A stretch of DNA of 64,000 nucleotides from DATMER01 sp963844885 (GCA_963844885.1 CAWJQA010000006.1:186001-250000), one strand, 5' to 3'. Shown: positions 1 through 8,417, numbered from the stretch's first letter. A program made the numbers and translations. Notes: generated from the sequence alone by a model not told the origin.

Positions 1-2
1 GA

Positions 3-383
3 GAGAAAAACGGGCTCGGCTACGAGCGCGGCTACATCCTGGTCCCCGGTCCGAATTCAGTGCCCTATCCCCTCCCCGATTCGCTGGCGCGGAAGCGGGC
101 GGGCTTCATGAATCACCATGTCTGGGTGACCCGCTACAAGCCGGGAGAGCTTTATGCCGGCGGCGACTATCCGAACCAGAGCGAAGGCGGCGACGGGCTG
201 CCCCGCTACGTCGCGGGCAACGAGCCGATCGAAAATTCCGACCTGGTGCTGTGGTACACGATGAACGTCACCCACATCCCGCGGCCGGAAGAGTGGCCGG
301 TCATGCCGACCACCCGCATCGGTTTCAAGTTGATCCCGGCCGGTTTCTTCGAGCAGAACCCCGCTCTGGACGTGCCGAAGTAG
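3..383 (+). CDS. Copper amine oxidase (primary-amine oxidase), C-terminal part only
   Basis: The reading frame is open from the left edge and stops at 381-383, so only about 126 C-terminal residues are present. They contain the conserved end of the copper/topaquinone amine oxidase catalytic domain, with HHVWVTRY, DYPNQ, LVLWYTMNVTHIPRPEEWPV and a closing FFEQNPALDVP. The HHVW histidines and the THIPRPEEWPVMP stretch are typical of the copper-site region in this family. The enzyme oxidises primary amines to aldehydes with release of ammonia and hydrogen peroxide. The active-site tyrosine and the N-terminal domains lie outside the window. The gene converges on modA, with a 9-bp gap. Confidence 0.93.
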   Translation, partial: EKNGLGYERGYILVPGPNSVPYPLPDSLARKRAGFMNHHVWVTRYKPGELYAGGDYPNQSEGGDGLPRYVAGNEPIENSDLVLWYTMNVTHIPRPEEWPVMPTTRIGFKLIPAGFFEQNPALDVPK

Positions 384-392
384 GACCCGCGC

Positions 393-1157
393 TCACTCGC
401 CGAGGATCAGGAAGCCGTACTTCCGAAAAACGGCGAGCGCCGCGGACGATTCGAGATAAGCGAGGAACTTGCGCGCCGCGGCCGGTTGCTCCGCTTCGGC
501 CAGGACGGCGAAGGGATAGGAGATGGCCGGACCCTCGGCGCGCGGAACTTCGTGAGCGATGCGGATTTTCTTCGCGATGGCCGCGTCCGTCTTGTACACG
601 ATCCCCACGTCGACGTTGCCCGACTCGACGGCGGCCAGGGCGGCGCGCACGTTTTCGGTCGGGACGACGCGGTCGATCACCCGGCTCCAGATCCCCAGCT
701 TGCGCAGGTATTCCTTGGCGTAGATGCCGGCCGGCACGGACTGCGGCTCGGCCAGCGCGATGGCACGGATGCCGGGTGCGGCGAGATCCTTCGCGTCCGA
801 GATCTTCAGGCTCGAATCGTCGGGTACCACGATCACCAGAGTGTTCGAAAGCACGCTGCGGCGCGTCCCCGGCAGGAGAAGCTTCTTCTTCTCCAGGGAA
901 TTCATCTTCTCCTCGTCGGCTGACAGGAAGAGGTCCGCGGGCGCCCCCTCCTGGATCTGCCGCGCGAGGGCGCTCGACGCTCCGAGGTTCAGGACGATCC
1001 GGTCGCCTTCGCTCCTCTCGTAGGTGGCGGCGATCTCCCGCAGGGCGTCGGTGAGGCTGGCGGCCGCGAACACCTGGACTTCGACGGCGCGGGCGGCCGC
1101 GGGAAGCAGCGCGGCGAGGAGCGCGATCAGCGCGAGAGTCGTCAACGTTTTTCTCAT
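393..1157 (-). CDS. modA: Molybdate ABC transporter substrate-binding protein ModA
   Basis: This is a 254-residue periplasmic binding protein, the usual length for ModA. A signal peptide covers about residues 1-24 and ends in AARA. The mature start VEVQVFAAASLTDAL and the later GASSALARQI, PADLFLSAD and VPTENVRAALAAVESG blocks are the oxyanion-binding loops of the ModA/Wtp group. It should deliver molybdate or tungstate to a ModBC permease, which would feed molybdenum-cofactor enzymes. No modB or modC lies next to it in the window: the upstream neighbour on this strand is a porin, 23 bp away. The porin-ModA pairing suggests one transcript for oxyanion uptake, but that is inference. Confidence 0.93.
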   Translation of the reverse strand: MRKTLTTLALIALLAALLPAAARAVEVQVFAAASLTDALREIAATYERSEGDRIVLNLGASSALARQIQEGAPADLFLSADEEKMNSLEKKKLLLPGTRRSVLSNTLVIVVPDDSSLKISDAKDLAAPGIRAIALAEPQSVPAGIYAKEYLRKLGIWSRVIDRVVPTENVRAALAAVESGNVDVGIVYKTDAAIAKKIRIAHEVPRAEGPAISYPFAVLAEAEQPAAARKFLAYLESSAALAVFRKYGFLILGE

Positions 1158-1180
1158 CGTGCGTCCCTTCCGGGCAGGCT

Positions 1181-2299
1181 TCAGAAGATGACCTGGAAAC
1201 GCGCCAGAACCTTGTCCTGGTTGTCCTGATCCTCGATGCGGGTCCGCAGATAGTTGAGGCCGAGCTTCAGATCATGGCCTTTCAACATCCAGTTCAATCC
1301 GAGGGTGTCGGTCTGCGTCGTATCGTTCGGGAGCTCGTCGCGCGGATCGAAGGTCTCGTGCTTCGCGACGACCTGGAGCTTGTCGGGGATGACGAAGAGC
1401 GAGCCCTGGGCGTACCACCCTTTCGACTCGATCCGGCGCAGCGGCCGGCGCGAGTCCGGCTCCCATTTCGTCTGGAGGGCCTCCACCCAGAGATCCACCG
1501 GCCCCCATTGAATCTGGGTGTCGAGGCCGTAGCCCACGCGTTTGCCCGAGAAGATGCCGTCGCGGTCGGGCGTGGCCGGTGTCGAGTCGAAACCGAATTC
1601 CGACCCCGGGGAGACGTTGGTGTCGTCGGACGAGTAGGCGTTGCCACCCAGACTCCAGCTTCCCCTCCGGTTCAGCACCTTGCCCTGCCAGGGAATCCCG
1701 GACAGGCGGCCCGCGACCAGGAAGCGGTCGTCGTCGTTGAAATTGTTGTTGGCGCCGTTGCCGTTGAAGGCGCCCACCGCGTAGGTCAGGCGTTTCTCCA
1801 GGAAATCGCCGCCGGCTTGGACGCCCAACTGGCGGCCGAGGGTGAGGCGGTCGTTGACGAGGCTCCGCTCCAGCGCGAGCAGGCGCGGATCGCTGTAGAT
1901 CTGTTCGAAGCCGTACGGAGTCTTGAACTGGCCGAAGCGAATATTGGCGCCGGGATGGCGGTTCCAGGTCACGTAGGCGTCGGTGAGCTGGGCGCGCAGG
2001 CCCGAGGTGTTGGCCAGCGTCCCCGCGAATTCGCCTTCGAGACGGAAATCGAATTCCTCCAGAAACTTGCCGGTGGCGTTCAGGCGCGCCCGCCGCAGGT
2101 AGAAGCGGTCGTTGTCGCTGTTGAAGCGGGAGTCGCCCTTGTCCCCGGCTTCGGCCTGCACCTGGAGAAGGCCGCCGATCGAGATCGTCGGCTCTTTTCC
2201 CGCCGGCTTGATGACGCCGAGCGATTGGGCGTCGAGGAGCCCCGGCCCGGCAAGGCCACTGCAACCCACGAACAGGAGACAGATCAACACTCGGCGCAT
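1181..2299 (-). CDS. Phosphate-selective porin (OprO/OprP family) outer-membrane protein
   Basis: The product has about 372 residues with an N-terminal signal sequence (MRRVLICLLFVGC). The mature part begins with ISIGGLLQVQAEAG, then RFYLRRARLNATGKFLEEFD and VRFGQFK-type strands (here IRFGQFKTPYGFEQ), which are hallmarks of the OprO/OprP porin fold. It closes with LARFQVIF, an aromatic C-terminal residue as expected for barrel insertion. TTG and ATG codons lie upstream at 2317 and 2311. I prefer ATG at 2299 because a GGGGAG sits just before it and the signal peptide is then of normal length. It precedes modA on the same strand, so it may serve oxyanion uptake. True phosphate selectivity cannot be read from sequence. 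Confidence 0.88.
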   Translation of the reverse strand: MRRVLICLLFVGCSGLAGPGLLDAQSLGVIKPAGKEPTISIGGLLQVQAEAGDKGDSRFNSDNDRFYLRRARLNATGKFLEEFDFRLEGEFAGTLANTSGLRAQLTDAYVTWNRHPGANIRFGQFKTPYGFEQIYSDPRLLALERSLVNDRLTLGRQLGVQAGGDFLEKRLTYAVGAFNGNGANNNFNDDDRFLVAGRLSGIPWQGKVLNRRGSWSLGGNAYSSDDTNVSPGSEFGFDSTPATPDRDGIFSGKRVGYGLDTQIQWGPVDLWVEALQTKWEPDSRRPLRRIESKGWYAQGSLFVIPDKLQVVAKHETFDPRDELPNDTTQTDTLGLNWMLKGHDLKLGLNYLRTRIEDQDNQDKVLARFQVIF

Positions 2300-2349
2300 T
2301 CGCTCCCCCATGGACAATGGGGCGGAGCCTAGTCGGGCCGCCCCATCCT

Positions 2350-2372
2350 GTCAAGGAGTTTCGCGCCTTGAC
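2350..2372 (+). promoter_or_regulatory. Inverted repeat (possible operator) over the toxin operon promoter
   Basis: GTCAAGG at 2350-2356 and CCTTGAC at 2366-2372 form a perfect 7-bp inverted repeat with a 9-bp spacer. The right arm contains most of the putative -35 box. Toxin-antitoxin operons are commonly autorepressed through such sites, so this is a candidate operator. Binding is inference only. Confidence 0.4.
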
Positions 2373-2397
2373 GCCATCAGAGAAGCCAGTGTATCCT
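2368..2397 (+). promoter_or_regulatory. Sigma70-like promoter of the MazF-type operon
   Basis: TTGACG (2368-2373) and TATCCT (2392-2397) are separated by 18 bp. The expected start site falls about 7 bp later, at or beside the ATG at 2404, so the antitoxin message is probably leaderless or nearly so. Confidence 0.5.
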
Positions 2398-2403
2398 AGG
2401 GGC

Positions 2404-2589
2404 ATGTCCCCCTTGGTTCAACAGCTCGCGGACAAGCTCGATCAGTGGGAGCCCTCGGTTTCTCGAAGGGTGGAATCCTTGGTGGCCGAGATCATGGATC
2501 TCGCAGATGCAGGCGCCCTCGAGCTCTTGCGGTCCCGCGCAATCGAACAAGAAGTCCTTGACCTTCTGGATGAGCCTGTATCCCGGTGA
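2404..2589 (+). CDS. Small acidic protein, putative antitoxin of a MazF-type pair
   Basis: The product is a 61-residue helical, acidic protein (MSPLVQQLADKLDQ at the start, ending LDLLDEPVSR). I do not recognise its family. The antitoxin role rests on position: it is the first gene of a two-gene operon, its 3' end overlaps the start of a MazF-like toxin gene by 20 bp, and it has a strong promoter with an inverted repeat just upstream. The ATG lies only 7 bp after the -10 box, so no ribosome binding site is expected. Unlike typical MazE or PemI it shows no clear AbrB or ribbon-helix-helix motif. Confidence 0.65.
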   Translation: MSPLVQQLADKLDQWEPSVSRRVESLVAEIMDLADAGALELLRSRAIEQEVLDLLDEPVSR

Positions 2590-2890
2590 GGTCTGGCTGG
2601 CCGATCTTGGGATGGCTGCCAAGACCAGGCCTGTCGTCATCGTGTCGAGGCACGATGAGGACGCCCCCAGGGCACTAGTCATCTTCGTCCCGCTGACCAC
2701 ACAGTATCGAGGAAGCCAATACGAGGTTGTGCTCCCTTCGATGAGCTTTCTTCGTGAAGCATCCGTGGCCAACGTGCAGGGTATTTCATCACTGCCTCGG
2801 GTCAGGCTGGAACGACGCCTCGGCAGATTGCCTGGCCCGGCTCTGAAAGAGATTCGCGCTGCGGTCGCCTTCGCTCTCGAGCTTTCCTGA
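2570..2890 (+). CDS. MazF/PemK-family mRNA interferase toxin
   Basis: The product has 106 residues, the normal length of MazF/PemK toxins. The N-terminal LYPGEVWLADLG, then KTRPVVIVSRHDED, VIFVPLTTQYRG and VQGISSLPRVRLERRLGRL follow the family order. The G-E-V-W start, the RP-V-V-V strand and the late loop-strand are the parts that build the RNA-binding face. MazF enzymes cleave mRNA at short sites when their antitoxin is degraded. The ATG at 2570 is chosen because family homology begins there, and it overlaps the upstream gene, suggesting translational coupling. Sequence specificity cannot be predicted here. Confidence 0.88.
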   Translation: MSLYPGEVWLADLGMAAKTRPVVIVSRHDEDAPRALVIFVPLTTQYRGSQYEVVLPSMSFLREASVANVQGISSLPRVRLERRLGRLPGPALKEIRAAVAFALELS

Positions 2891-2917
2891 CCAGGGGACC
2901 CACCATGCGCTGACGGT

Positions 2918-3009
2918 ACCGGGGCGCTGTGTTTCATTCGCTCCGCTCGATCGTGCGGCCGGGCACCTCGCGGCCGGTGAGCCATGCGGTGTCCATCGGA
3001 TAGACCAGC
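2918..3009. repeat. 92-bp duplicate of the 3' end of the 11-heme cytochrome gene
   Basis: These 92 bases match 3460-3551 in the same orientation with only five substitutions and no gaps. The copy includes the last 26 codons and stop of the cytochrome gene at 3476-5338 plus 16 bases beyond the stop. It carries no start and sits 450 bp away, past the terminator of the intact gene. The small unknown gene at 3092 lies between the copies, and the MazF-type operon lies just beyond this copy. This is a remnant of a rearrangement, not a functional gene. Confidence 0.85.
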
Positions 3010-3091
3010 TTCTCAGGCTAGCGGCGCGTGTGTCAGGCGAGCTTTCTGTTCCGGTTACCGACCCAGTTCACTTCATCGAGGAGATCTCCCA

Positions 3092-3313
3092 ATGGAAGCA
3101 CTGATCATCAGCCAGAGTGAACTGAGGAATCGTGGATTTCGTGCCCTCGCTGAAGCCCTTGGCTGGGCTAACGCAGTCCGATTCTTACGCCAGTATGACC
3201 CCGGCGCAGGAAACTACACCGAGGAACGCCGAACCCTGTTACCGGATTGGGATGCTTCCACCCTTATCCAAAAGGCCAAAGAGCTGCAGAAGCCTCGTAA
3301 ATCGGGCGCCTAA
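3092..3313 (+). CDS. Small conserved-looking protein of unknown function
   Basis: The product has 73 residues, preceded by GAGGAG at 3078-3083, a good ribosome binding site. The start (MEALIISQSELRNRGFRALA) and the following LGWANAVRFLRQYDPG and LPDWDASTLIQKAKELQ look like a compact helical protein, and an uninterrupted frame with a good start argues that it is real. I cannot assign it to a named family. Its place between a toxin-antitoxin pair and a duplicated gene fragment suggests accessory DNA, and a role as an antitoxin or orphan toxin partner is possible but unsupported. Confidence 0.6.
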   Translation: MEALIISQSELRNRGFRALAEALGWANAVRFLRQYDPGAGNYTEERRTLLPDWDASTLIQKAKELQKPRKSGA

Positions 3314-3385
3314 TTAAGTCGGGTTGATCATCACGGTCTATGTGGTAATGTAAAATCTGGACAGAGCAGACATCTCCTCGAAGGC

Positions 3386-3421
3386 GAAGGAAAACGGGTG
3401 GAAGCGACCGCGCTCCCACCC
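3386..3421 (-). terminator. Rho-independent terminator of the cytochrome operon
   Basis: Read on the minus strand, GGGTGGGAGCG and CGCTTCCACCC form an 11-bp stem (one G-U pair) around a CGGT loop, followed by GTTTT. It lies about 55 bp past the stop of the 11-heme cytochrome gene, so it would end the transcript of the genes at 7223-3476. Confidence 0.65.
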
Positions 3422-3475
3422 CGGGGGTTCAACGTTTTGTCAGCGCCTCGGTGTGCGGGACCGGGGCGCCGTGTT

Positions 3476-5338
3476 TCATTCGCTCCGCTCGATCGTGCGC
3501 CCGGGCACTTCGCGGCCGGTGAGCCACGCGGTGTCCATCGGGTAGACCAGCGGGTCGAAGATGACGAAGTAGAAGTGCCAGACGAGGATGGCCAGCGTGG
3601 CCAGCACGGCCTCGTAGAAGTGGACCGCGGTGGAGATGTCGATCGCCCACTTCGGCAGCCATGTCAAGGTCAGGTTTTCAAACCAGAGCAGGAAGCCGGT
3701 GACGGCCATCACCGCGGTACCCCACATCAGCGCGAGGTATTCGGCTTTCTCGACGTAGCTCAGGGTGGGCGAACGCGGCATCTCGGCACGCTTGCCGAAA
3801 TACCAGGCCAGCTTCTCCCTCAGCTCGCGGACGTCGTGCAAGGAAGGCCACATCCGGAAGATGCAGGCCCGCGCCTCTTTCGATACCGCGAGATGCACGA
3901 AGTGCCCGAGGAAGGCGGCGACCATCACCACGGCGGCCATCCTGTGAATGGCTCCACGCAGGGCGACCGTCTCCTCCCAGGCGAGCAGCGGCCGGGACCA
4001 CCAGGCGCCGGGGAACTTCAGCGCGAAACCGGTGTAGGCCAGGACGATGAAGCTCGCCATCGTGAGCCCGTGCGCGATCCGGAAGCCAAGCCTCATCCGC
4101 GGCCGGCGCTCCGGTATCGGGACGATCGGCAGCCGGACCGGCGACAGCACCTTGCGCCGCATGTCGAGCGCGTTGTGCAGCACCATGCCGCCGATCACCA
4201 GCCAGATGAGCCATAGATAGATCAGCCGCACCCAGTACACGGCCGGGGACGACGCCTGGTCGGTGGACACCAGGTGGACGGGGCCCATGGCGAAGCGCGT
4301 GCCGGCGCCGGGATGGCAGTTGCCGCAGGTTTTCGACAGGTTCGCTTTATTCACGGTCGACCGCGGATCGGCCGACGGGAAAATGTTGTGAACCCCGTGG
4401 CAGGAGGCGCAGTTGGCCACCGTCTGGCTGCCCGACCGGCCGGCGAGGCCGTGGTAGCTGTCGTCGAACGAGGCGACCACGTCGGACGGCATGCCGTATT
4501 TCTGCGAGATGCGCAGGTCGCCGTGGCAGCGGCCACAGGTCATCTTGGGCAGGTTGGTGGCGAACACCGGCGAGCCGGGATCGCTGGGTGCCAGGATGCG
4601 GTGCTCGCCGTGGCAGTCGGTGCAGACCGGCGCCTCGCGCACGCCGCGCGCCGCCGCCTGCCCGTGGACGCTCGCCGCGAACGCCTTGGCGATCTCGGTG
4701 TGGCACTCGCCGCAGGTGCCGGGAACGTTTTGATGATTCACTTTCGACGCCGCGTCGGAAGCGGGCAGGATGCCGTGGCTGCCGTGGCAGCTCGCGCAGT
4801 CGGCGGCGGGCTTGCCTTCGCGGATGGCGCGGGCGTGAACGCTGGCGTTGTAGGCCGCGAGCGGCTGGACGAGATGCAGGCCCGTGCGCTTCGCGATCTC
4901 GGGCGAGGCGTGGCACTGGGCGCAGGTCACCGCGACGCGCGCCGGGCTCACCCGCGAGGCCGGATCGTCGCGGGAGACGATCTGGTGGACCGGGCCGTGA
5001 CAGGTCTGGCAGGCGGGCTTGCCGGAGATCTGGGTGAAGACCGGCTTGCCGTGGATCGACTTCTGGAGCGCTTCGACGGTGTCGGAGTGACAGGTTGAAC
5101 AATCGACGTTGGCGACGCCCTCGGGGTGGGGATCCTGCTCGGCGCCGACGTGGCAATCGGTACAGGAGAGGCCGGCGTGGACCGTCTTTTCAAGGTCGGC
5201 GGGCTGGACGTCGTGGCAGTCGGTGCAGGCGGCGGCCTCCGCCTCCTGGGCCGCCGCGGGTTGCGCGGCCCAGACGAGGAAGGAGATCAGCGCGAGGACC
5301 GGACAGGACCGGAGGGCTCCTCGGACGAAGGATCTCAT
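3476..5338 (-). CDS. Undecaheme cytochrome c fused to a membrane cytochrome b domain
   Basis: The product has 620 residues with a signal peptide ending near residue 30. I count eleven CXXCH motifs between about residues 38 and 345 (for example CTDCH, CSTCH, CQTCH, CAQCH, CGNCH), so eleven covalent hemes are predicted outside the cytoplasmic membrane. From about residue 369 the protein becomes a membrane domain with five hydrophobic helices and histidines in helices (AHGL, IHRM, GHFVH, VHFYEA), like the b-type cytochromes of formate dehydrogenase and hydrogenase. Such fusions can pass electrons between the quinone pool and periplasmic carriers. It is probably co-transcribed with the NapC/NirT-like gene 34 bp upstream. 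The direction of electron flow is not deducible. Confidence 0.88.
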   Translation of the reverse strand: MRSFVRGALRSCPVLALISFLVWAAQPAAAQEAEAAACTDCHDVQPADLEKTVHAGLSCTDCHVGAEQDPHPEGVANVDCSTCHSDTVEALQKSIHGKPVFTQISGKPACQTCHGPVHQIVSRDDPASRVSPARVAVTCAQCHASPEIAKRTGLHLVQPLAAYNASVHARAIREGKPAADCASCHGSHGILPASDAASKVNHQNVPGTCGECHTEIAKAFAASVHGQAAARGVREAPVCTDCHGEHRILAPSDPGSPVFATNLPKMTCGRCHGDLRISQKYGMPSDVVASFDDSYHGLAGRSGSQTVANCASCHGVHNIFPSADPRSTVNKANLSKTCGNCHPGAGTRFAMGPVHLVSTDQASSPAVYWVRLIYLWLIWLVIGGMVLHNALDMRRKVLSPVRLPIVPIPERRPRMRLGFRIAHGLTMASFIVLAYTGFALKFPGAWWSRPLLAWEETVALRGAIHRMAAVVMVAAFLGHFVHLAVSKEARACIFRMWPSLHDVRELREKLAWYFGKRAEMPRSPTLSYVEKAEYLALMWGTAVMAVTGFLLWFENLTLTWLPKWAIDISTAVHFYEAVLATLAILVWHFYFVIFDPLVYPMDTAWLTGREVPGRTIERSE

Positions 5339-5372
5339 GGCTCTTGTACCTCGCGGTATCTTCTCGGTCGGG

Positions 5373-6779
5373 TCACTGCTGGAGACTGCTCAGGATCTCC
5401 GGGTTTTCCTCTTGCATGGCGAGGAGACCGTGGCAGGTCGAACAGTCCTGAGAGATGGCCCGGCCGTCAGCCGCCTTGTGCTCCTCGTCGTGGCAGCGGA
5501 AGCAGCCGGGGGATCGCTCGTGACCGATATGGTTCGGGTACGTCCCCCAGCCGATGTTCATCGACGGGTAGACGTTGGCGCTGTAAACCTCGCCCAGCAC
5601 CGCCGCCGTCGCGCGGATGGCGTCCGCCCGGCCGGCGGCGATCTGGGGGAATTCCTTGCGATAGAAGGCCAGCAGGCCGTCGTTGAAAGCCTTTTCCGCG
5701 GCCTCGTGCGACGCGTATTTCGCGGTCAGCAGCCGCACCGATTCGCGGTGGACGAACGGCAGGTCCGTGGGGATCCGGCCGGCCTGCATGGCCATGTCCA
5801 CCTCCTGCTCGGGAGCGCGGAACGTATGGCTCGGCCGGTTGTGGCAGTCCACGCAGTCCATCACCCGCCAGGCCGCGCCGGCCGGAGGCTTCGGGTCGTC
5901 CTTGACGAAGCGGGTCACCTTGCCGTCGGCGGCCGTCATCTCGACCTCGTAGACCGTCTCCCGCTTCTCGTCCGCCAGATAGCGGATGCGGACGCCGGGG
6001 TCGACGTGCCAGTGGATGCCTTGCGACGCGCCCCCGGTCCGGCCGCCGACCTTCATCAGGAGGACGGTCTGCAGGTGCGTGTTGGCCTCGTCGTCCGAAT
6101 AGTTGTGATGACCTTGAGCCGGTCGCCCACGAACTTGGCGGGCCAGTGGCACTGCTCGCAGGTCTCCCGCGCCGGGCGCAGGTTGTGGACCGGCGTCGGG
6201 ATCGGCCGCGGATAAAGGTTCAGGTTGACCGAGATCAACTGCCAGCTGCCCGAGAGCTTCGACTTGACGAACCAGCCGGCGCCGGGGCCGATGTGACAGT
6301 CCACGCAGCGCACGCTGGCGTGCGGCGAGCGCTGGAAGGCCGGTGTATTCGGGCTGCATCACGCTGTGGCAGGCCTGGCCGCAGAACTGCGTCGTCTCCA
6401 TCGTGCCGACGCCTTCGTAGGTGGCGACCGCGAGAATCACGATGTTGACCGCGGTCAGCGCGGTGAAAACCAGGGCACGGCGGCGGGTGGTGACGTCGTT
6501 GAAGTCCAGGACGGGAAAGGCGGCGGGCGCCTCGCCGCGGGCTTCGGCGGCGCGGTCACGGCGGCGCTGCAAGGCGATGCCGGCCGGGATCAGCAGCAGG
6601 CCGACGAGGAAGATCGCCGGCAGGATCAGGTACGCCAGGATCCCGAGGTACGGGCCGCCGCGGTAGCCGAAGAGCTGAAGCATGAAAAGGGTGACGATCA
6701 GGATCGCCGAAGCCGTGACGACGGCCGAGCCGATCAGGCTGATCGAGTTGCGGGTCAGTGCCATGAAGAAGCTTTTCAC
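5373..6779 (-). CDS. NapC/NirT-like membrane-anchored hexaheme cytochrome (two compensating frameshifts)
   Basis: The 468-residue frame starts with membrane helices at about 10-40, 45-70 and 100-122. A first heme site has the spacing CGQACH, a CX3CH motif, at residues 133-138. Later sites are CVDCH near residue 307, CFRCH and CSTCH. Between about 6341 and 6103 the frame is shifted: the neighbouring frame there encodes CVDCHIGPG and CEQCHWPAKFVGD, exactly the missing middle of this family. One extra base near 6341 and one missing base near 6103 explain it. Restored, the protein has six heme sites and fits the quinol-oxidising NapC/NirT group. It should feed electrons to the neighbouring cytochromes. 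Confidence 0.82.
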   Translation of the reverse strand: MKSFFMALTRNSISLIGSAVVTASAILIVTLFMLQLFGYRGGPYLGILAYLILPAIFLVGLLLIPAGIALQRRRDRAAEARGEAPAAFPVLDFNDVTTRRRALVFTALTAVNIVILAVATYEGVGTMETTQFCGQACHSVMQPEYTGLPALAARQRALRGLSHRPRRRLVRQVEALGQLAVDLGQPEPLSAADPDAGPQPAPGAGDLRAVPLARQVRGRPAQGHHNYSDDEANTHLQTVLLMKVGGRTGGASQGIHWHVDPGVRIRYLADEKRETVYEVEMTAADGKVTRFVKDDPKPPAGAAWRVMDCVDCHNRPSHTFRAPEQEVDMAMQAGRIPTDLPFVHRESVRLLTAKYASHEAAEKAFNDGLLAFYRKEFPQIAAGRADAIRATAAVLGEVYSANVYPSMNIGWGTYPNHIGHERSPGCFRCHDEEHKAADGRAISQDCSTCHGLLAMQEENPEILSSLQQ

Positions 6780-6863
6780 TCTTCAACTCTCCGTTCAGGC
6801 CGAGGAACCTCCCCGGCCGAGCACCTGGGTGATCGGCGAGAGAGGCCCCGGGGGTTGGGTTCG

Positions 6864-7223
6864 CTACTTCTTCTCCTGCTTCTGCAGCCAGGATATCAGA
6901 GCGCCCAGCTCGGCGTCGCTCCCCGTGAAGGCCTTGACATGCTTTTTGCCGTTGATGTCGGCCGTCTTCTTGAGGTAGCCGGTGAGCAGCTTGGCGTCCG
7001 TCTTGGCCAGGCCGACGAGGTCGGGGGCCTTCGACGTCTTCATGGTGGCCGCGATGCCGGCGGGCGTCACCGAGTGGCACATGTTGCACTTCTGAGCCAG
7101 GAAGATCGCCTTGCCATCGAGCGCGGGCTGGGCGGCAGCCGCAGCCGCGCCCGGCCCGGAGTACAGGATGGCGAGCAGGACGACCGTCAGGACGATCGAG
7201 AGGGTGAAACCGAGGGTCTTCAT
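6864..7223 (-). CDS. Exported monoheme c-type cytochrome
   Basis: The product has 119 residues with a signal sequence ending in an alanine-rich stretch near residue 32. A single heme motif CNMCH follows, with a later APDLVGLAK loop. A likely axial methionine is not obvious. The length and the C-terminal helix SDAELGALISWLQKQEKK fit small soluble class I cytochromes that shuttle electrons in the periplasm. It is the first gene of the minus-strand cytochrome group (85 bp upstream of the NapC-like gene) and is transcribed away from the decaheme gene, sharing the 275-bp region 7224-7498. Confidence 0.85.
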   Translation of the reverse strand: MKTLGFTLSIVLTVVLLAILYSGPGAAAAAAQPALDGKAIFLAQKCNMCHSVTPAGIAATMKTSKAPDLVGLAKTDAKLLTGYLKKTADINGKKHVKAFTGSDAELGALISWLQKQEKK

Positions 7224-7334
7224 GGTTGCGGCTCCTTTCGGGGGTTCCGTTCTTCCCGAGGCGAATCAAACCATGGGGTTCTTCGTCCGGCTACATCCCT
7301 GTGGGTGGTTTTCCCCAGGCCCGCCCCTCCCGCC

Positions 7335-7356
7335 TCCCCACCCCGCGGGGTGGGGA
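7335..7356. repeat. 22-bp perfect palindrome in the divergent cytochrome promoter region
   Basis: TCCCCACCCCGCGG and its complement form a perfect 22-bp palindrome centred on CCGCGG, between the divergent monoheme and decaheme cytochrome genes. It has no T tract, so it is not an obvious terminator. An operator shared by both directions is possible. The rest of 7224-7498 shows nothing I can name. Confidence 0.5.
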
Positions 7357-7498
7357 ACCTGCCCGCCTGACAATCATATACATACTCTCCGGCGGGTGGT
7401 GGTGAGGAGACCCCCGCCGGGATCAAATACGGCCAGCATTCAGGGTTGTATGGGCCTTCACCACAAGAATGACCCAAGACACCGGGAGGAGAGACACC

Positions 7499-8417
7499 AT
7501 GAAACTGTATCGCCTTCTGCTTCCGACTCTTGTCGTGGCACTCCTGGCCCTCGCGGGCCCGGCGTGGGCCGCGCCGCAAGAGCCGGCAAGCACACCACCA
7601 CCCCAGGGCTATGCCGGCAGTGACGTCTGCATGGCCTGCCACGGCGAAGTGGCGGACCATCTGGCCGCGACTCCGCATGGCTCCAAGGCGTTCGAACGGC
7701 TCGCGGCCCACGGCTGCGAGAGCTGCCACGGACCCGCCGCCGCCCACACGGAGAACCCGGACGACCCGTCGCTGCGCCCGAGCATCACCAAGCTCAGCGC
7801 GACGGACCAGGCCAAGCTCTGCCAGAGCTGCCACAGCGGCAGGCAGCAGATGTTCTGGCACGGCAGCGTCCACGCCAACCGTGGCCTCGCCTGCCAGTCG
7901 TGCCACAGCATCCACAACTTCAAGTCCCCCGAAGCCCAGCTCAAGGCCGCCAGCAAGACCGAGGTCTGCCTGAGCTGCCACAAGGACGTCCGGGCGGAAA
8001 TGTGGAAGACCTCGCACCATCCGATCCGCGAGGGCAAGGTCACCTGCACCGACTGCCACAACCCGCACGGCAGCAGACCGCCAAGATGATCAGGGCGGCG
8101 TCGGTCAACGACCAGTGCTACTCCTGCCACGCCGAGAAGCGCGGCCCCTTCCTCTGGGAGCATGCGCCGGTGCGCGAGAACTGCATGAACTGCCACACGC
8201 CGCACGGCTCGAACCACATCAAGCTGCAAAGAACCTCGGTACCCTACCTCTGCCAGCAGTGCCACTCCAACACGCGGCATCCTGGCACTCTCTACGACGG
8301 CTCCACCCTCGCGGACCAGTCGCGCGCCAGCAACCGGGAGTTCAACCGGGCCTGCACCGACTGCCACGCCGCGGTCCACGGAAGCAACCACCCGTCAGCC
8401 CGTACCTGGCCCATTAG
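7499..8417 (+). CDS. DmsE/MtrA-family periplasmic decaheme cytochrome c (two frameshifts)
   Basis: The ATG at 7499 follows GGAGGAGAG and begins a signal peptide (to about residue 25, PAWAAP). Six CXXCH motifs are read in the first frame (CMACH, CESCH, CQSCH twice, CLSCH, CTDCH), ending in CHNPHGS. One base change near 8080 moves the frame, giving CYSCH, CMNCH, CQQCH and CTDCHAAVHGSNHP. A second near 8400 leads to the stop TAG at 8415-8417, read as YLAH-stop, which matches the normal end of the family. The total of ten hemes equals MtrA/DmsE/PioA. It should span the periplasmic side of an outer-membrane barrel, passing electrons across the outer membrane. The barrel gene follows directly. Confidence 0.87.
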
